From an uncultured Eubacteriales bacterium (lineage in GTDB: Bacteria > Bacillota > Clostridia > Christensenellales > CAG-138), in contig UQYI01000028.1 in assembly GCA_900545265.1 (NCBI GenBank), forward strand, positions 1 to 22,172: 22,172 nt of DNA. Reading direction: 5' to 3'. Of the stretch, positions 6,796 through 15,214 are shown one piece after another. Every line of letters starts with the position of its first letter. The stretch's first letter is position 1. The translations under genes were made by a program, and so were the position numbers. The notes beneath the pieces were generated by a model. It saw nothing but the letters and a program-made list of their open reading frames with translations. It was not told the origin of the DNA and did not search any database.

Positions 6796-7995
6796 ATGGA
6801 TACTCTCAGGGGCAGTTTGAATAAAATTCTGTCCGCCGGAGTCCGGCGCTTTATTCTCAGTAAACCTGTTTCAAAAAGCGAGTTGTATATAAAATGCACA
6901 CTGGAACAACGCACCGGTTTTTGGCAGCTTACCCGGTACACGCAAAAACAGGCATTTCATGAGAACATCCCTTCGGAAGACCTTCTTCAAGCGCTGGAGA
7001 ATACCATTCAGGATCATTATCTGCAGGTCAATGCTTTTTCGCCAGAACGAGAACATTGTATTTTGTTGTCCAAAAAAGGAACCTGTACCTATCGGGAAAC
7101 CGTTATGCCTGCAGAAAGTAGGGCGGCAGCCGTTTGAGAAGAACATAACAGAAAGAAGCAGTATATTCTGGAGGAAGGTAAACCCATCGCACCATTGGTG
7201 GATATGGGGGTCTTTACCCGGGAGGGAAAGGTGGTTCGTTCCATGTATGATAAATTCCGCCAGATCAATCGCTTTCTTGAGATTCTGGAGGATGAACTTG
7301 CCAACTGGAAAGGGGATTCCATTCATGTTATAGATTTCGGTTGTGGAAAATCCTACCTGACATTCATCGTCTACTATTACCTTACGGAAATCAGAGGGAT
7401 TCGAGCGGAAATTATCGGACTGGACCTGAAGGCAGACGTTATAGAAAAGTGCAGCCGGGCTGCTCAAAATTATGGATATGACGGATTGCATTTTGAAAAG
7501 GGAGATATAAATGGCTATAAGACTCCCTTTGATGTAGACCTGGTTATGACGCTTCATGCCTGCGATACCGCTACGGATTATGCTTTATACAATGCTGTGC
7601 AGTGGAAGGCAAAGCTGATTTTTTCCGTTCCCTGCTGTCAGCATGAACTTAACGGTCAGATGGAGCCCGGTACTCTGCCTATTCTTAGCCGCTATGGAAT
7701 TCTGAAGGAACGTTTCTGCGCGCTGGCCACCGATGCCATTCGGGGAAATCTGCTGGAATACTGCGGATACAGAACTCAGCTTATGGAGTTTATCGACATG
7801 GCTCATACGCCCAAGAATATTCTTATTCGGGCTGTCCGCCGTCCCGTGTCCAACGCAAAGAAGCAGCAGGAGGCGCTGGAACAAGTGCGTGCCCTTACAA
7901 ACGAGTTTCAGTTTCATCCCACGCTCTGCCGCCTTCTTCTATCTGAAGCCGAGGAACAGAAGCTCATTTGTAAGCAGCCGCACAAGATGCCGTAA
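6796..7995 (+). pseudogene. SAM-dependent methyltransferase gene interrupted by one in-frame TGA
   Basis: ATG at 6796 has AAGGAGA upstream. The frame runs 113 codons, meets TGA at 7135-7137, and continues in the same frame (E-E-H-N-R-K-K-Q-Y-I-L-E-E-G) into a full methyltransferase domain ending at 7995. Read through, it is a 399-codon protein of the normal two-part layout: an N-terminal domain ending in LSKKGTCTYRE, then HNRKKQYIL and the catalytic domain. A single base change therefore separates it from an intact gene. The TGA lies in the inter-domain linker, not at a catalytic position, and no convincing selenocysteine hairpin follows. Possible explanations are a nonsense mutation, a sequencing error, read-through, or separate translation of the C-terminal part. 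Confidence 0.75.
7195..7995 (+). CDS. Methyltransferase catalytic domain (C-terminal part of interrupted gene)
   Basis: Contains the complete Rossmann-type domain. Motif I is VIDFGCGKSYLTF (SAM-binding, G-C-G), motif II EIIGLDLKADV, then LHFEKGDI, DLVMTLHACDTATD (motif IV region) and FSVPCCQHELN. The DFGCGKSYLT and CCxH signatures fit the Methyltransf_32 type of SAM-dependent methyltransferases, whose substrates are poorly known (RNA is often proposed). If made as a separate protein it would start at TTG 7195, GTG 7198 or ATG 7204, but the only GGAGGAAGG (7170-7178) is 16-25 nt away from these, poor spacing, so independent translation is uncertain. An LRR lipoprotein follows. Confidence 0.75.
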   Translation: MVDMGVFTREGKVVRSMYDKFRQINRFLEILEDELANWKGDSIHVIDFGCGKSYLTFIVYYYLTEIRGIRAEIIGLDLKADVIEKCSRAAQNYGYDGLHFEKGDINGYKTPFDVDLVMTLHACDTATDYALYNAVQWKAKLIFSVPCCQHELNGQMEPGTLPILSRYGILKERFCALATDAIRGNLLEYCGYRTQLMEFIDMAHTPKNILIRAVRRPVSNAKKQQEALEQVRALTNEFQFHPTLCRLLLSEAEEQKLICKQPHKMP

Positions 7996-8061
7996 AGGCG
8001 GATCAATTTTGCAGCTTGGTATTTGAAAATGAATTGTACCGTCAAAGGAGGAATTTAGCAT

Positions 8062-9591
8062 ATGCAGATAAAGATCCGTGCAATCTTATTTATTCTACTG
8101 TCCCTGTTTATGATGGGCGGTTGCCGGGAACTGAAGTATAAAGGCACGGAGAAAGAGCAGACTGAGGAATCCCCGGAACCGTCGATCCATATTGCGGGGC
8201 AGGAGATTCCTCTTTCGGCACAAAAAGTGAAACTTTCTCCTCGGGCGGATGAATTTGACGCATTGGAGCAGCTTACATGCCTGAAAGAACTGGATCTCTC
8301 CGGCTGCAGGGAATATGAACGAATCTTTGCCTATATGGAGGCGCATCCTGACGTTCATGTACTGTATACAGTAGACTTGGGGAATGTGGAAGTATCCAAT
8401 GAGATGAAAAGTGCTCAACCAGGGGGTATACTGGAGCCGGATGTGCTTTTGCAACGTTTGGCGTGGCTGCCTGCTTTGGAAAGCCTGGATATTCGCCGCT
8501 GCGAGTATGAAATAGAGGATATAAAGGGATTTCTGACTCAAAAGCCGGATCTTGACTGGAAGTATACTCTCCACTTTGATAATGAAGCTTATGACAGCGA
8601 ACTAACGCGGGAGTTGGATTTTTCGGCTTTGTCAGGAGAGGAGGTCTTGGCAAGAAAGAGTCTTCTTGCACTTCTTCCAAACCTTACCTATGTGAATCTT
8701 ACCAACCCGGAAAAGACTGGAGCGAAGGTGCAATGCGCCCTTACTCTGGAAGAGCTTGGCCAGCTTCAGACTGCCTGCCCGGGAGTGGCCTTTGATTGGC
8801 TGTTTACGGTTTTCGGAAAAACTTTTTCAACTGCAGATACTGTAATGGATCTTAAAGGGATTCGGGTAGGAAATCAAAATGTAGACAAACTTCGAGAATA
8901 CCTGCCTTATATGAATGTCTGTACCTTATTGGATATGGACGGCTGCAACGTATCCAACAAACTTATGGCTCAGATCAGAGAGGATTTTCCTGGTATGAAG
9001 GTAGTTTGGCGGGTACATTTCGGGCGGTATTCCTGTCGTACGGATGCCCGTGCTTTGCGTGCGTCTACGGCAAACCCCAAAGCCACTACGGCAGAACTTT
9101 CTGTATTGCAATACTGTACAGATATGGAAATGCTGGACCTGGGGCATAACAGCTTCAATAATATTGAATTTGTCGCTACCATGCCAAATCTTCGGGTGGC
9201 AATTTTGGCTATGAGCTATGTAAAAGATATTTCTCCCTTAGCCAACTGCTCCCATCTTGAGTATTTGGAGCTTTTTTCCAGCTTTATCTCCGATCTGTCT
9301 CCGCTGGAAGGGCTTACCGAATTGGAACATCTGAATATTGCTAATAACAGAATAAAAGATATTACTCCGCTGCTGGGGATGAAGCAGCTTAAACGACTGT
9401 GGATCGCCCGGAATGAGTTAACGCAGGAACAAATACAGCAGCTCCGGGATGCTTTGCCTGATACGGAAATAGATGCCGAAAGCCACAATCCCACCGGCGG
9501 TACCTGGCGCAAGACGGAACGGTATTTTCTGCTCCGGGAGCAGTTTCATTACGATAATACACGATGGGGCAACGACAAGGACCCCGCATAA
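8062..9591 (+). CDS. Leucine-rich-repeat lipoprotein, 509 aa
   Basis: ATG at 8062 follows AAAGGAGG by 9 nt. A lipoprotein signal peptide ends in MMGGC (Cys21), so the product is anchored on the outer face of the membrane. A charged Glu/Pro-rich linker follows. LRR-like units then appear: ALEQLTCLKELDLSGC (about 67-82), LAWLPALESLDIRRC, LALLPNLTYVNLTNP, and the clearest tandem set at about 355-455 (MEMLDLGHNSFNNIEFVATMP, ISPLANCSHLEYLELFSS, LSPLEGLTELEHLNIANNRI, ITPLLGMKQLKRLWIARNEL), of the 22-residue internalin type. Such proteins usually bind other proteins at the surface. The middle part (100-330) has degenerate units interspersed with about 50-residue insertions. Closed by a strong terminator. 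Partner unknown. Confidence 0.85.
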   Translation: MQIKIRAILFILLSLFMMGGCRELKYKGTEKEQTEESPEPSIHIAGQEIPLSAQKVKLSPRADEFDALEQLTCLKELDLSGCREYERIFAYMEAHPDVHVLYTVDLGNVEVSNEMKSAQPGGILEPDVLLQRLAWLPALESLDIRRCEYEIEDIKGFLTQKPDLDWKYTLHFDNEAYDSELTRELDFSALSGEEVLARKSLLALLPNLTYVNLTNPEKTGAKVQCALTLEELGQLQTACPGVAFDWLFTVFGKTFSTADTVMDLKGIRVGNQNVDKLREYLPYMNVCTLLDMDGCNVSNKLMAQIREDFPGMKVVWRVHFGRYSCRTDARALRASTANPKATTAELSVLQYCTDMEMLDLGHNSFNNIEFVATMPNLRVAILAMSYVKDISPLANCSHLEYLELFSSFISDLSPLEGLTELEHLNIANNRIKDITPLLGMKQLKRLWIARNELTQEQIQQLRDALPDTEIDAESHNPTGGTWRKTERYFLLREQFHYDNTRWGNDKDPA

Positions 9592-9615
9592 GGAATGCTT
9601 CTTATAAACACACAT

Positions 9616-9638
9616 GCGGCCTTTTACGGCCGCTTTTT
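9616..9638 (+). terminator. Rho-independent terminator after the LRR lipoprotein
   Basis: GCGGCC / GGCCGC perfect 6-bp stem (9616-9621, 9628-9633), 6-nt loop, then TTTTTGCTTGTTTT. It separates the left-hand genes from the ruv operon. Confidence 0.88.
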
Positions 9639-9651
9639 GCTTGTTTTCCTT

Positions 9652-9697
9652 TGAGGGCAGTCATGCAATGACGAAAAATAGCTTGTGAGGGCAGTCA
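9652..9697 (+). repeat. 12-bp direct repeat pair upstream of ruvC
   Basis: TGAGGGCAGTCA occurs exactly at 9652-9663 and again at 9686-9697, 34 bp apart start to start. The second copy overlaps the likely -35 box of ruvC. It may be a regulatory site pair or a remnant of a local duplication. Confidence 0.6.
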
Positions 9698-9711
9698 ATA
9701 TATGATACACT
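9683..9711 (+). promoter_or_regulatory. Likely ruvC operon promoter
   Basis: TTGTGA (9683-9688), 17-bp spacer, TACACT (9706-9711), 26 bp ahead of ATG 9738. Each box matches 4 of 6 consensus bases. No LexA-type GAAC-N4-GTTC site was seen nearby, so SOS control is not supported. Confidence 0.45.
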
Positions 9712-9737
9712 AATAACCAAATGAAATGGAGTGAAAT

Positions 9738-10238
9738 ATGCGCATATTAGGTATCGACCCCGGGTACGCTCTTATGGGGTATGGCCTGGTAGACAGGGAC
9801 AGCCTGGGAAGATTTACCGTAGTTGATTATGGTGTGGTGGAGACCACATCAGACGAACCTTTGCCGGAACGGTTGGAGAGGCTTTATACCGGTACCAGAC
9901 AGCTTATCGAGATGTATAGCCCGGAATGTGCCGTTTTTGAAGAACTGTTTTTTTACAGAAACACCACTACCGCTATTGCGGTAGGTGCGGGCCGGGGCGT
10001 GGCCTTACTGGCCGCCCAGCAGAAAAGACTGCCGCTGTATGAGTACACTCCCATGCAGATCAAACTGGCGGTGACAGGGAATGGCCACGCAGACAAAACA
10101 CAGGTGCAGCATATGGTGCGGCTGTTGCTGAATTTGCAAAAGACACCCAAGCCGGATGATGCTGCCGATGCGCTGGCCGCTGCTATTTGTCATGGCTCGA
10201 CCATGGGACCGGCGGCAGAAGAATACCGTATCCATTAA
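9738..10238 (+). CDS. ruvC: Holliday junction resolvase RuvC
   Basis: 166 residues, the normal length. RuvC is a dimeric endonuclease that cuts Holliday junctions symmetrically, acting on the complex formed by RuvA and RuvB. The four acidic catalytic residues are present: Asp7 in LGIDPGY, Glu68 in FEELFF, and Asp141 and Asp144 in KPDDAADALA. The segment YRNTTTAIAVGAGRGVAL is typical. First gene of ruvC-ruvA-ruvB; 33 bp to ruvA. ATG at 9738 follows a moderate GGAGTG site. Confidence 0.97.
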   Translation: MRILGIDPGYALMGYGLVDRDSLGRFTVVDYGVVETTSDEPLPERLERLYTGTRQLIEMYSPECAVFEELFFYRNTTTAIAVGAGRGVALLAAQQKRLPLYEYTPMQIKLAVTGNGHADKTQVQHMVRLLLNLQKTPKPDDAADALAAAICHGSTMGPAAEEYRIH

Positions 10239-10271
10239 AATGTTCCATTTCGGTTCAGAAGGGAGAATGTT

Positions 10272-10865
10272 ATGTACGCCTATTTCCATGGCCCGGTGAC
10301 GGAACTTACCAATGATAAGGCGGTGATAGAAGCCGGAGGCGTTGGGTATGAACTTAATATAAGCGCTATCACAGCCCGGAAACTGATCATGGGGGAAGAA
10401 GCGGTGCTTTATGCTCATCTGCATCTGGGGGATGGTATTCAGGCTTTATACGGCTTTTATGATCCAGAGGAGCGGGAAATGTTTCGCCGCCTGCTGGGAG
10501 TTTCCCGGGTAGGGCCAAGGCTGGCGCAGTCCATACTCTCCTATTTGACACCCTCGGATGTTGCTGCGGCTGTATTGACAGAGACCACTTCGGCTTTTGA
10601 TCAGGTACCGGGTATGGGAAAGAAAACCGCTCAGCGGGTCATACTGGATCTGAAAGAACATGTAAGCCCTCAGGAACTGAAGTCACTGCCGGGAAAGAAG
10701 GATGCTGTTGTTCCTGTGGCGGCCAATATGCAGGCGGAAGCAGTGGCGGCCCTTACGGCCTTGGGGTATGATGGGCTTACAGCCTCCAGAGCTGTTACCG
10801 CGGTAGAAGAAGCCAAAAACGTAGAGGATCTGATCACGAAGGCCCTGCGCAAGCTGGCCCGATAA
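10272..10865 (+). CDS. ruvA: Holliday junction DNA helicase subunit RuvA
   Basis: 197 residues. RuvA tetramers bind the junction and load RuvB rings for branch migration. The N-terminal OB-fold (MYAYFHGPVTELTNDKAVIE) is followed by helix-hairpin-helix motifs at LLGVSRVGPRLAQSIL and VPGMGKKTAQRVILDL, and by a flexible linker and C-terminal RuvB-binding three-helix domain (AEAVAALTALGYDGLTASRAV) from about residue 150. GAAGGGAGA precedes the ATG. Only 15 bp separate it from ruvB. Confidence 0.97.
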   Translation: MYAYFHGPVTELTNDKAVIEAGGVGYELNISAITARKLIMGEEAVLYAHLHLGDGIQALYGFYDPEEREMFRRLLGVSRVGPRLAQSILSYLTPSDVAAAVLTETTSAFDQVPGMGKKTAQRVILDLKEHVSPQELKSLPGKKDAVVPVAANMQAEAVAALTALGYDGLTASRAVTAVEEAKNVEDLITKALRKLAR

Positions 10866-10880
10866 GGTTGGGAGAAGCAA

Positions 10881-11921
10881 ATGAAAGAGGATGACCGCAT
10901 CATTACTTCCTCCATGCGCCAGGAGGATGAGTCAACGGAGTACAGCCTTCGGCCCAGATTTCTTTCCGAATATATCGGACAGGAACAGGTCAAGGAGCAT
11001 ATGGCCATTTATATCGAGGCCGCAAAAAATCGCGGAGAATCTCTGGATCACGCTCTGCTTTACGGCCCTCCCGGTCTGGGCAAAACCACATTGGCCGGGA
11101 TCATCGCCAACGAAATGGGCGTGAACCTTAAGGTTACCAGCGGACCGGCGATCAGCCATGCGGGGGATCTGGCCGCTATATTAACAAATCTGGGGCCGGG
11201 AGATGTGCTGTTTATCGATGAAATCCATCGCCTGAATCCTGCTGTAGAAGAAGTGCTTTACCCCGCCATGGAAGATTACGCTCTGGATATCGTTATCGGC
11301 AAAGGCCCCGGAGCCAGGAGTATCCGACTGGATCTGCCAAGATTCACGCTTATCGGAGCTACCACTCGACTGGGGATGCTTTCTTCTCCTCTGCGTGATC
11401 GCTTCGGCATCAAGGAGCAGCTTCAATTGTATACGCCTGAATCTCTTATGGAGATCATCTTGCGTTCTGCGGATATCCTGCGTATCGGCATAGACGAAGA
11501 GGGGGCATTGGAAATCGCTTCCCGCTCCCGTGGCACACCGCGGATTGCAAACAGACTTTTGCGTCGGGTCAGAGACTATGCGCAGGTGAAGGGATCCGGC
11601 GCTATTGATGTGCCTACGGCGCAGAAAGCGCTTTCTATGCTGGCTATAGACGAATTGGGGCTGGATGCTGTAGACAGGCGAATGCTTACCGCCATGATAG
11701 AAATATTCAGAGGCGGTCCTGTGGGCTTGGAAACCATTGCGGCTTATACCGGAGAGGATGCAGGAACAGTGGAAGACGTTTATGAACCTTATCTGCTTAA
11801 GCTGGGGTTTCTGGCACGAACCAATAGGGGGCGTATCGTACTGCCTGCAGCCTATGCACACCTTGATTATCCGGTGCCTGCACAGGCGCCCATGAGCCAG
11901 CAGACAAAAACGGAGGTATAA
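10881..11921 (+). CDS. ruvB: Holliday junction branch migration ATPase RuvB
   Basis: 346 residues, full length. RuvB is the AAA+ motor hexamer that drives branch migration with RuvA. Seen: the N-terminal RPRFLSEYIGQEQVKEH motif, Walker A GPPGLGKTT (62-70), Walker B FIDEIH (111-116), sensor I around LIGATTRLG, and the arginine-finger motif LRDRFG (171-176). The C-terminal winged helix includes GLETIAAYTGEDAGTVEDVYEPYLLKLGF with the usual T/GR-GR end. It overlaps nothing; the next gene begins 3 bp after the stop. Confidence 0.98.
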   Translation: MKEDDRIITSSMRQEDESTEYSLRPRFLSEYIGQEQVKEHMAIYIEAAKNRGESLDHALLYGPPGLGKTTLAGIIANEMGVNLKVTSGPAISHAGDLAAILTNLGPGDVLFIDEIHRLNPAVEEVLYPAMEDYALDIVIGKGPGARSIRLDLPRFTLIGATTRLGMLSSPLRDRFGIKEQLQLYTPESLMEIILRSADILRIGIDEEGALEIASRSRGTPRIANRLLRRVRDYAQVKGSGAIDVPTAQKALSMLAIDELGLDAVDRRMLTAMIEIFRGGPVGLETIAAYTGEDAGTVEDVYEPYLLKLGFLARTNRGRIVLPAAYAHLDYPVPAQAPMSQQTKTEV

Positions 11922-11924
11922 ACC

Positions 11925-12569
11925 ATGTTCGGAAAAAGGAAAATTATTGAACAGCAGAATCAGCTTATTGCCTCCCAAAAGGAAAGGCTTGAAACGCTGG
12001 AAAAAGAAAATGCGGCCCTGAAAGAAAAGTTGTCTTCCTATCAGTCCATGGAAAACGCTATATCCAGAGCTATGACTGATGCTTCTGCCGCAGCCGACCG
12101 GATCCGGGAGGATGCCCGCAGAGAGTCCGATGATATTCATGAAGCCGCCCAAAAGGATTTTATGGCCTCCCGCAAGAAAGGGGAGACTGTAGTGGAAGAT
12201 GCCCACCGCAGTGCCAGAGATATCATCAAAGCTGCGGAAGATAAGAGCCGGGAACGGTATAAACAGACGGATGAAGCCGTAGCCGCCTATGTGCAGCTGC
12301 TCAGCGATTTTAACGATTCTGTTCGTGAGCAGGCTCGCCAGGCTGACGAAAACGCCCAGAGGTATGCACAGCTTTGCCAGCAGCTTTCCAAAAGTATGCC
12401 GGAATTGCTTAAGGAGCTGCCTGCTCTGAAAGAAAAGGCTGCTCTGAAAGCACCTGCGGAGGAATCAGCCGAGGAGGAGGGTTCTCTGCCCACAGTCAGC
12501 ACCCTGCTGGAAGCGCAGACGGAGGGGGAGACCATCTCCACAGAAGAGTTGCTTGATAAGTCTCTGTAA
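11925..12569 (+). CDS. DivIVA-like coiled-coil protein
   Basis: 214 residues, almost entirely charged heptad-repeat helix. Residues 6-45 (IEQQNQLIASQKERLETLEKE onward) form a clear coiled coil. A central stretch (ADRIREDARRESDDIHEAA and AHRSARDIIKAAEDKSRERY) resembles the DivIVA/GpsB or ATP-synthase-b type alanine/arginine-rich helices. The C-terminus is acidic and low complexity. No signal peptide or membrane helix is seen. GGAGG lies 9 nt upstream of ATG, 3 bp after ruvB, so it is expressed with the ruv genes. Proteins like this often organise the division site or cell pole, but the N-terminal membrane-curvature domain of true DivIVA is not obvious here, so the call is tentative. Confidence 0.6.
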   Translation: MFGKRKIIEQQNQLIASQKERLETLEKENAALKEKLSSYQSMENAISRAMTDASAAADRIREDARRESDDIHEAAQKDFMASRKKGETVVEDAHRSARDIIKAAEDKSRERYKQTDEAVAAYVQLLSDFNDSVREQARQADENAQRYAQLCQQLSKSMPELLKELPALKEKAALKAPAEESAEEEGSLPTVSTLLEAQTEGETISTEELLDKSL

Positions 12570-12597
12570 GGGATGCGAACATACAAGGAGCTGTTCT

Positions 12598-13224
12598 ATG
12601 AAAGAGCGTAAACCTGCTTCATTTTGGATCTGCTTGGGAGTTGTTTTGGCTCTTACTGTTTTGCTGACTACATGGACAAGCTTACGGCTGTATCCCGGGC
12701 TCGTGAATGCTCCGGTGCCTGTGGGGCAGGAACGCGTATATACCTTACTGGTGCAGCAGCGGGTAAATCTGGGTGAAGTGTGTATATACCTGGCGGCCGT
12801 TCTATTGGACATTCCTTTTGGAATGCTTGCATTGGGGACTGGATCGCTGGCAGCCTGTTTGATCCTGGTGGCGTATGGCTCCATACTGCCCATGTTAATC
12901 GGCCGGCTGGGCGCTATGCTCTTGACGGTTCTGGTGGGAATGAGAAAGCGGCGGGATTGGCACAATACCCTGTTGGTCGTACTTTTAAATGCAGCATGGT
13001 CGGTACTGGTTTATTTCCTTTCTGATTTGTTTGCAGGTGTCGGATATCATGCCGCTTGTGTGAGTTTTGTCAGCCATTTGGGAGAGTCATTGGTGGCAGG
13101 CGGCTTTGGATTGCTATTTATCCGGATAAAGCAGAGCCACATGCAGGAGTTGGGCGATAAACGTTTTGTTTCCGTAACGGAATACCCTACGGAAGCATCC
13201 GGAGAGAAACCGGTTCAGAACTGA
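12598..13224 (+). CDS. Six-helix integral membrane protein, possibly ECF S-component-like
   Basis: 208 residues with about six hydrophobic segments (near residues 9-29, 55-80, 82-95, 97-115, 122-147, 160-185) and a hydrophilic C-terminal tail. The ATG at 12598 with AAGGAG upstream is chosen; an earlier in-frame ATG at 12553 lies inside the preceding gene and lacks a site. The size and helix count resemble substrate-binding S components of ECF vitamin transporters, but no substrate signature is recognised, so this is only a possibility. It lies between the DivIVA-like gene and the MBL-fold gene in the same direction with short gaps (28 and 9 bp), indicating one transcript. Confidence 0.6.
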   Translation: MKERKPASFWICLGVVLALTVLLTTWTSLRLYPGLVNAPVPVGQERVYTLLVQQRVNLGEVCIYLAAVLLDIPFGMLALGTGSLAACLILVAYGSILPMLIGRLGAMLLTVLVGMRKRRDWHNTLLVVLLNAAWSVLVYFLSDLFAGVGYHAACVSFVSHLGESLVAGGFGLLFIRIKQSHMQELGDKRFVSVTEYPTEASGEKPVQN

Positions 13225-13233
13225 GGTGCACTT

Positions 13234-13938
13234 ATGAAGCTGACAGTCTTAGGCAAGTTTGGACCGTACCCCCAGCCGGGAGGATGTTGTTCCGGGTATC
13301 TCATCGAAGATGGAAACACAACCATTGCTTTGGAACTGGGATGCGGGGCTATGAGCAGGCTTCTCCAGTACAAATCTCTGGGAGAGATAGACGCTCTGGT
13401 ATTATCCCATTGGCATTATGATCATTGCGGGGATGTTCCCATTCTGCAGTACGCTTTGGAACAGGGGCAGAGAGAAAACAGCCTTCCCTTGTATGCCCCT
13501 GAAGAAGGGCTTCTCCTGAACAATAAGGTTTTCGAAAGAAATGCGTTGATTCATGGGGAAAAGTTTACTGTGGGCGCTTTACAAATCACCGTCTTTGGTG
13601 TACAACATAGCGTGTGTGGTTTTGGTATATTATGTGAAGATTCTCAGGGAAAAAAGCTTTTTTATACCGGTGATACCCGCTACTTTAAAGATTTGGCAGA
13701 CTACGGAGCTGGCGTAAATGTGCTTTTGGCAGATACATGCCTGCTTTCGGATCTGGAAAGTGGAGTAAAGTTTCATCTTACCGCCGCCGAGGCAGGGAGG
13801 TTGGCTCGCGAAAGCGGTGTAAATCAGTTGCTCTGCACGCATATATGGGGTGGAGGCTGCAATGAGCAGGAATTGCTTGCCCGTACAGGATTTTCAAAGG
13901 CAGCCGTGGTGCAGGAGCACATGACCTATCTCATTTGA
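13234..13938 (+). CDS. MBL-fold metallo-hydrolase
   Basis: 234 residues. The metal site signature HWHYDH (His59, His61, Asp63, His64) is intact, with a second-metal Asp in FYTGDTRYF, a middle His in VFGVQHSV and a C-terminal His in LLCTHIW. The layout (VLGKFGPYPQPGGCCSGYLIEDGNTTIALELGCGAM near the N-terminus) resembles the RNase Z-like/phosphodiesterase branch, such as the B. subtilis YhfI type. Its substrate is unknown; a cyclic nucleotide or RNA phosphodiester is likeliest by family. Nine bp follow the membrane-protein gene; pgk begins 50 bp later. Confidence 0.85.
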   Translation: MKLTVLGKFGPYPQPGGCCSGYLIEDGNTTIALELGCGAMSRLLQYKSLGEIDALVLSHWHYDHCGDVPILQYALEQGQRENSLPLYAPEEGLLLNNKVFERNALIHGEKFTVGALQITVFGVQHSVCGFGILCEDSQGKKLFYTGDTRYFKDLADYGAGVNVLLADTCLLSDLESGVKFHLTAAEAGRLARESGVNQLLCTHIWGGGCNEQELLARTGFSKAAVVQEHMTYLI

Positions 13939-13988
13939 CGGGTATACAGTGAGACTACTTTTATATAACAAACAGGAGGAAATGAATT

Positions 13989-15176
13989 ATGGCTAAGAAA
14001 ACGATCGAGGACATTCAGGTAAATGGCAAAAAGGTTCTTTGCCGGGTGGACTTCAACGTTCCTCTCAGTGAGGATGGAAAGGTTTCCGATGACAAGCGTA
14101 TTGTTGCAGCCCTGCCCACTATCCAGTATCTTCTTGCCCATCAGGCAAAGGTTATTCTCTGCTCCCATTTGGGACGGCCCAAAGGCAAGGTGGATATGAA
14201 GTATTCTCTTAAGCCCGTGGCTGAGCGGTTGGCAGAGTTGCTGCCCGGCGTGCGTGTGCAGTTTGCTTCCGATACCGTGGGTGAAAGCGCGCATAAGTGT
14301 ATTGACGACATGAAGGACGGAGAAATCGTTCTGCTTGAGAACACCCGCTTCCAGAAAGAAGAAGAGGCTAACGATCCTGCCTTTGCCAAGCAGCTGGCAG
14401 ATCTGGCAGACATCTTCGTATCCGATGCTTTCGGTACGGTTCACAGAGCCCATGCTTCCACTGCAGGCGTTGCTGCCTATATTCCTGCCGTGGCCGGGTT
14501 CCTTATTGGCAAGGAATTGGGCATCATGGGGGAAGCGCTGGAAAATCCGGTTCGCCCGTTCGTTGCTATTCTGGGCGGTGCCAAGGTAGCTGACAAGATT
14601 GGCGTGATCAAAAACCTGCTTGCCAAGTGTGATTCCCTGCTTATCGGCGGCGGCATGGCCTATACTTTCTTCAAAGCCATGGGCTATGAAATCGGCGATT
14701 CCCTGCTGGATGAAAACAGCATCGATCTGGCCAGAGAACTTATGGCAGAGGCCAAGGAGCGGGGCGTGAAGCTGTTGCTGCCTGTAGACACAGTCGTAGC
14801 GGATAAGTTTGATGCAGAAGCCAGCTATAAAACTGTGGACGCTAATGCGATCCCTGCCGGATGGATGGGCATGGACATCGGGGAAAAGACGCGTGCACTT
14901 TATGCCGATGTTATCAAGAATGCGAAGACCGTTATCTGGAACGGGCCCATGGGCGTGTTCGAGTTCCCGAACTTTGCCAAAGGCACGGCAGCTGTAGCCG
15001 AAGCCTGTGCGGAGTGCCAGGGGACGACCATCATCGGCGGCGGTGATTCTGCTTCTGCCGTAAAGAAGCTGGGGTATGCTTCCAGAATGACTCATATTTC
15101 CACCGGCGGCGGTGCTTCCCTGGAGTTTCTGGAGGGTAAGGTGCTTCCCGGCGTAGCCGTATTGAACGACAAATAA
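13989..15176 (+). CDS. pgk: Phosphoglycerate kinase
   Basis: 395 residues, the usual length. It transfers phosphate from 1,3-bisphosphoglycerate to ADP in glycolysis. Family motifs: RVDFNVPLSEDGKVSDDKRI near residue 20, the substrate-binding SHLGRPKG, the hinge/Gly-rich GGAKVADKIGVIKNLL, WNGPMGVFE and the ATP-binding GGGDSASAVKKLG. AGGAGGAAAT lies upstream of ATG. A TTGACG (13935-13940) and a TATATAAC (13962-13969) are near the start but badly spaced, so an own promoter is not proven. tpiA follows after 38 bp. Confidence 0.98.
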   Translation: MAKKTIEDIQVNGKKVLCRVDFNVPLSEDGKVSDDKRIVAALPTIQYLLAHQAKVILCSHLGRPKGKVDMKYSLKPVAERLAELLPGVRVQFASDTVGESAHKCIDDMKDGEIVLLENTRFQKEEEANDPAFAKQLADLADIFVSDAFGTVHRAHASTAGVAAYIPAVAGFLIGKELGIMGEALENPVRPFVAILGGAKVADKIGVIKNLLAKCDSLLIGGGMAYTFFKAMGYEIGDSLLDENSIDLARELMAEAKERGVKLLLPVDTVVADKFDAEASYKTVDANAIPAGWMGMDIGEKTRALYADVIKNAKTVIWNGPMGVFEFPNFAKGTAAVAEACAECQGTTIIGGGDSASAVKKLGYASRMTHISTGGGASLEFLEGKVLPGVAVLNDK

Positions 15177-15214
15177 TCTTGTGAACTTTATAAATCATTA
15201 AGGAGGAGTCTAAT

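Noticed and set aside
7135..7200. Selenocysteine insertion at the TGA of the methyltransferase
   Set aside because: No convincing SECIS-type hairpin follows within the needed distance, and the position is in a linker, not an active site.
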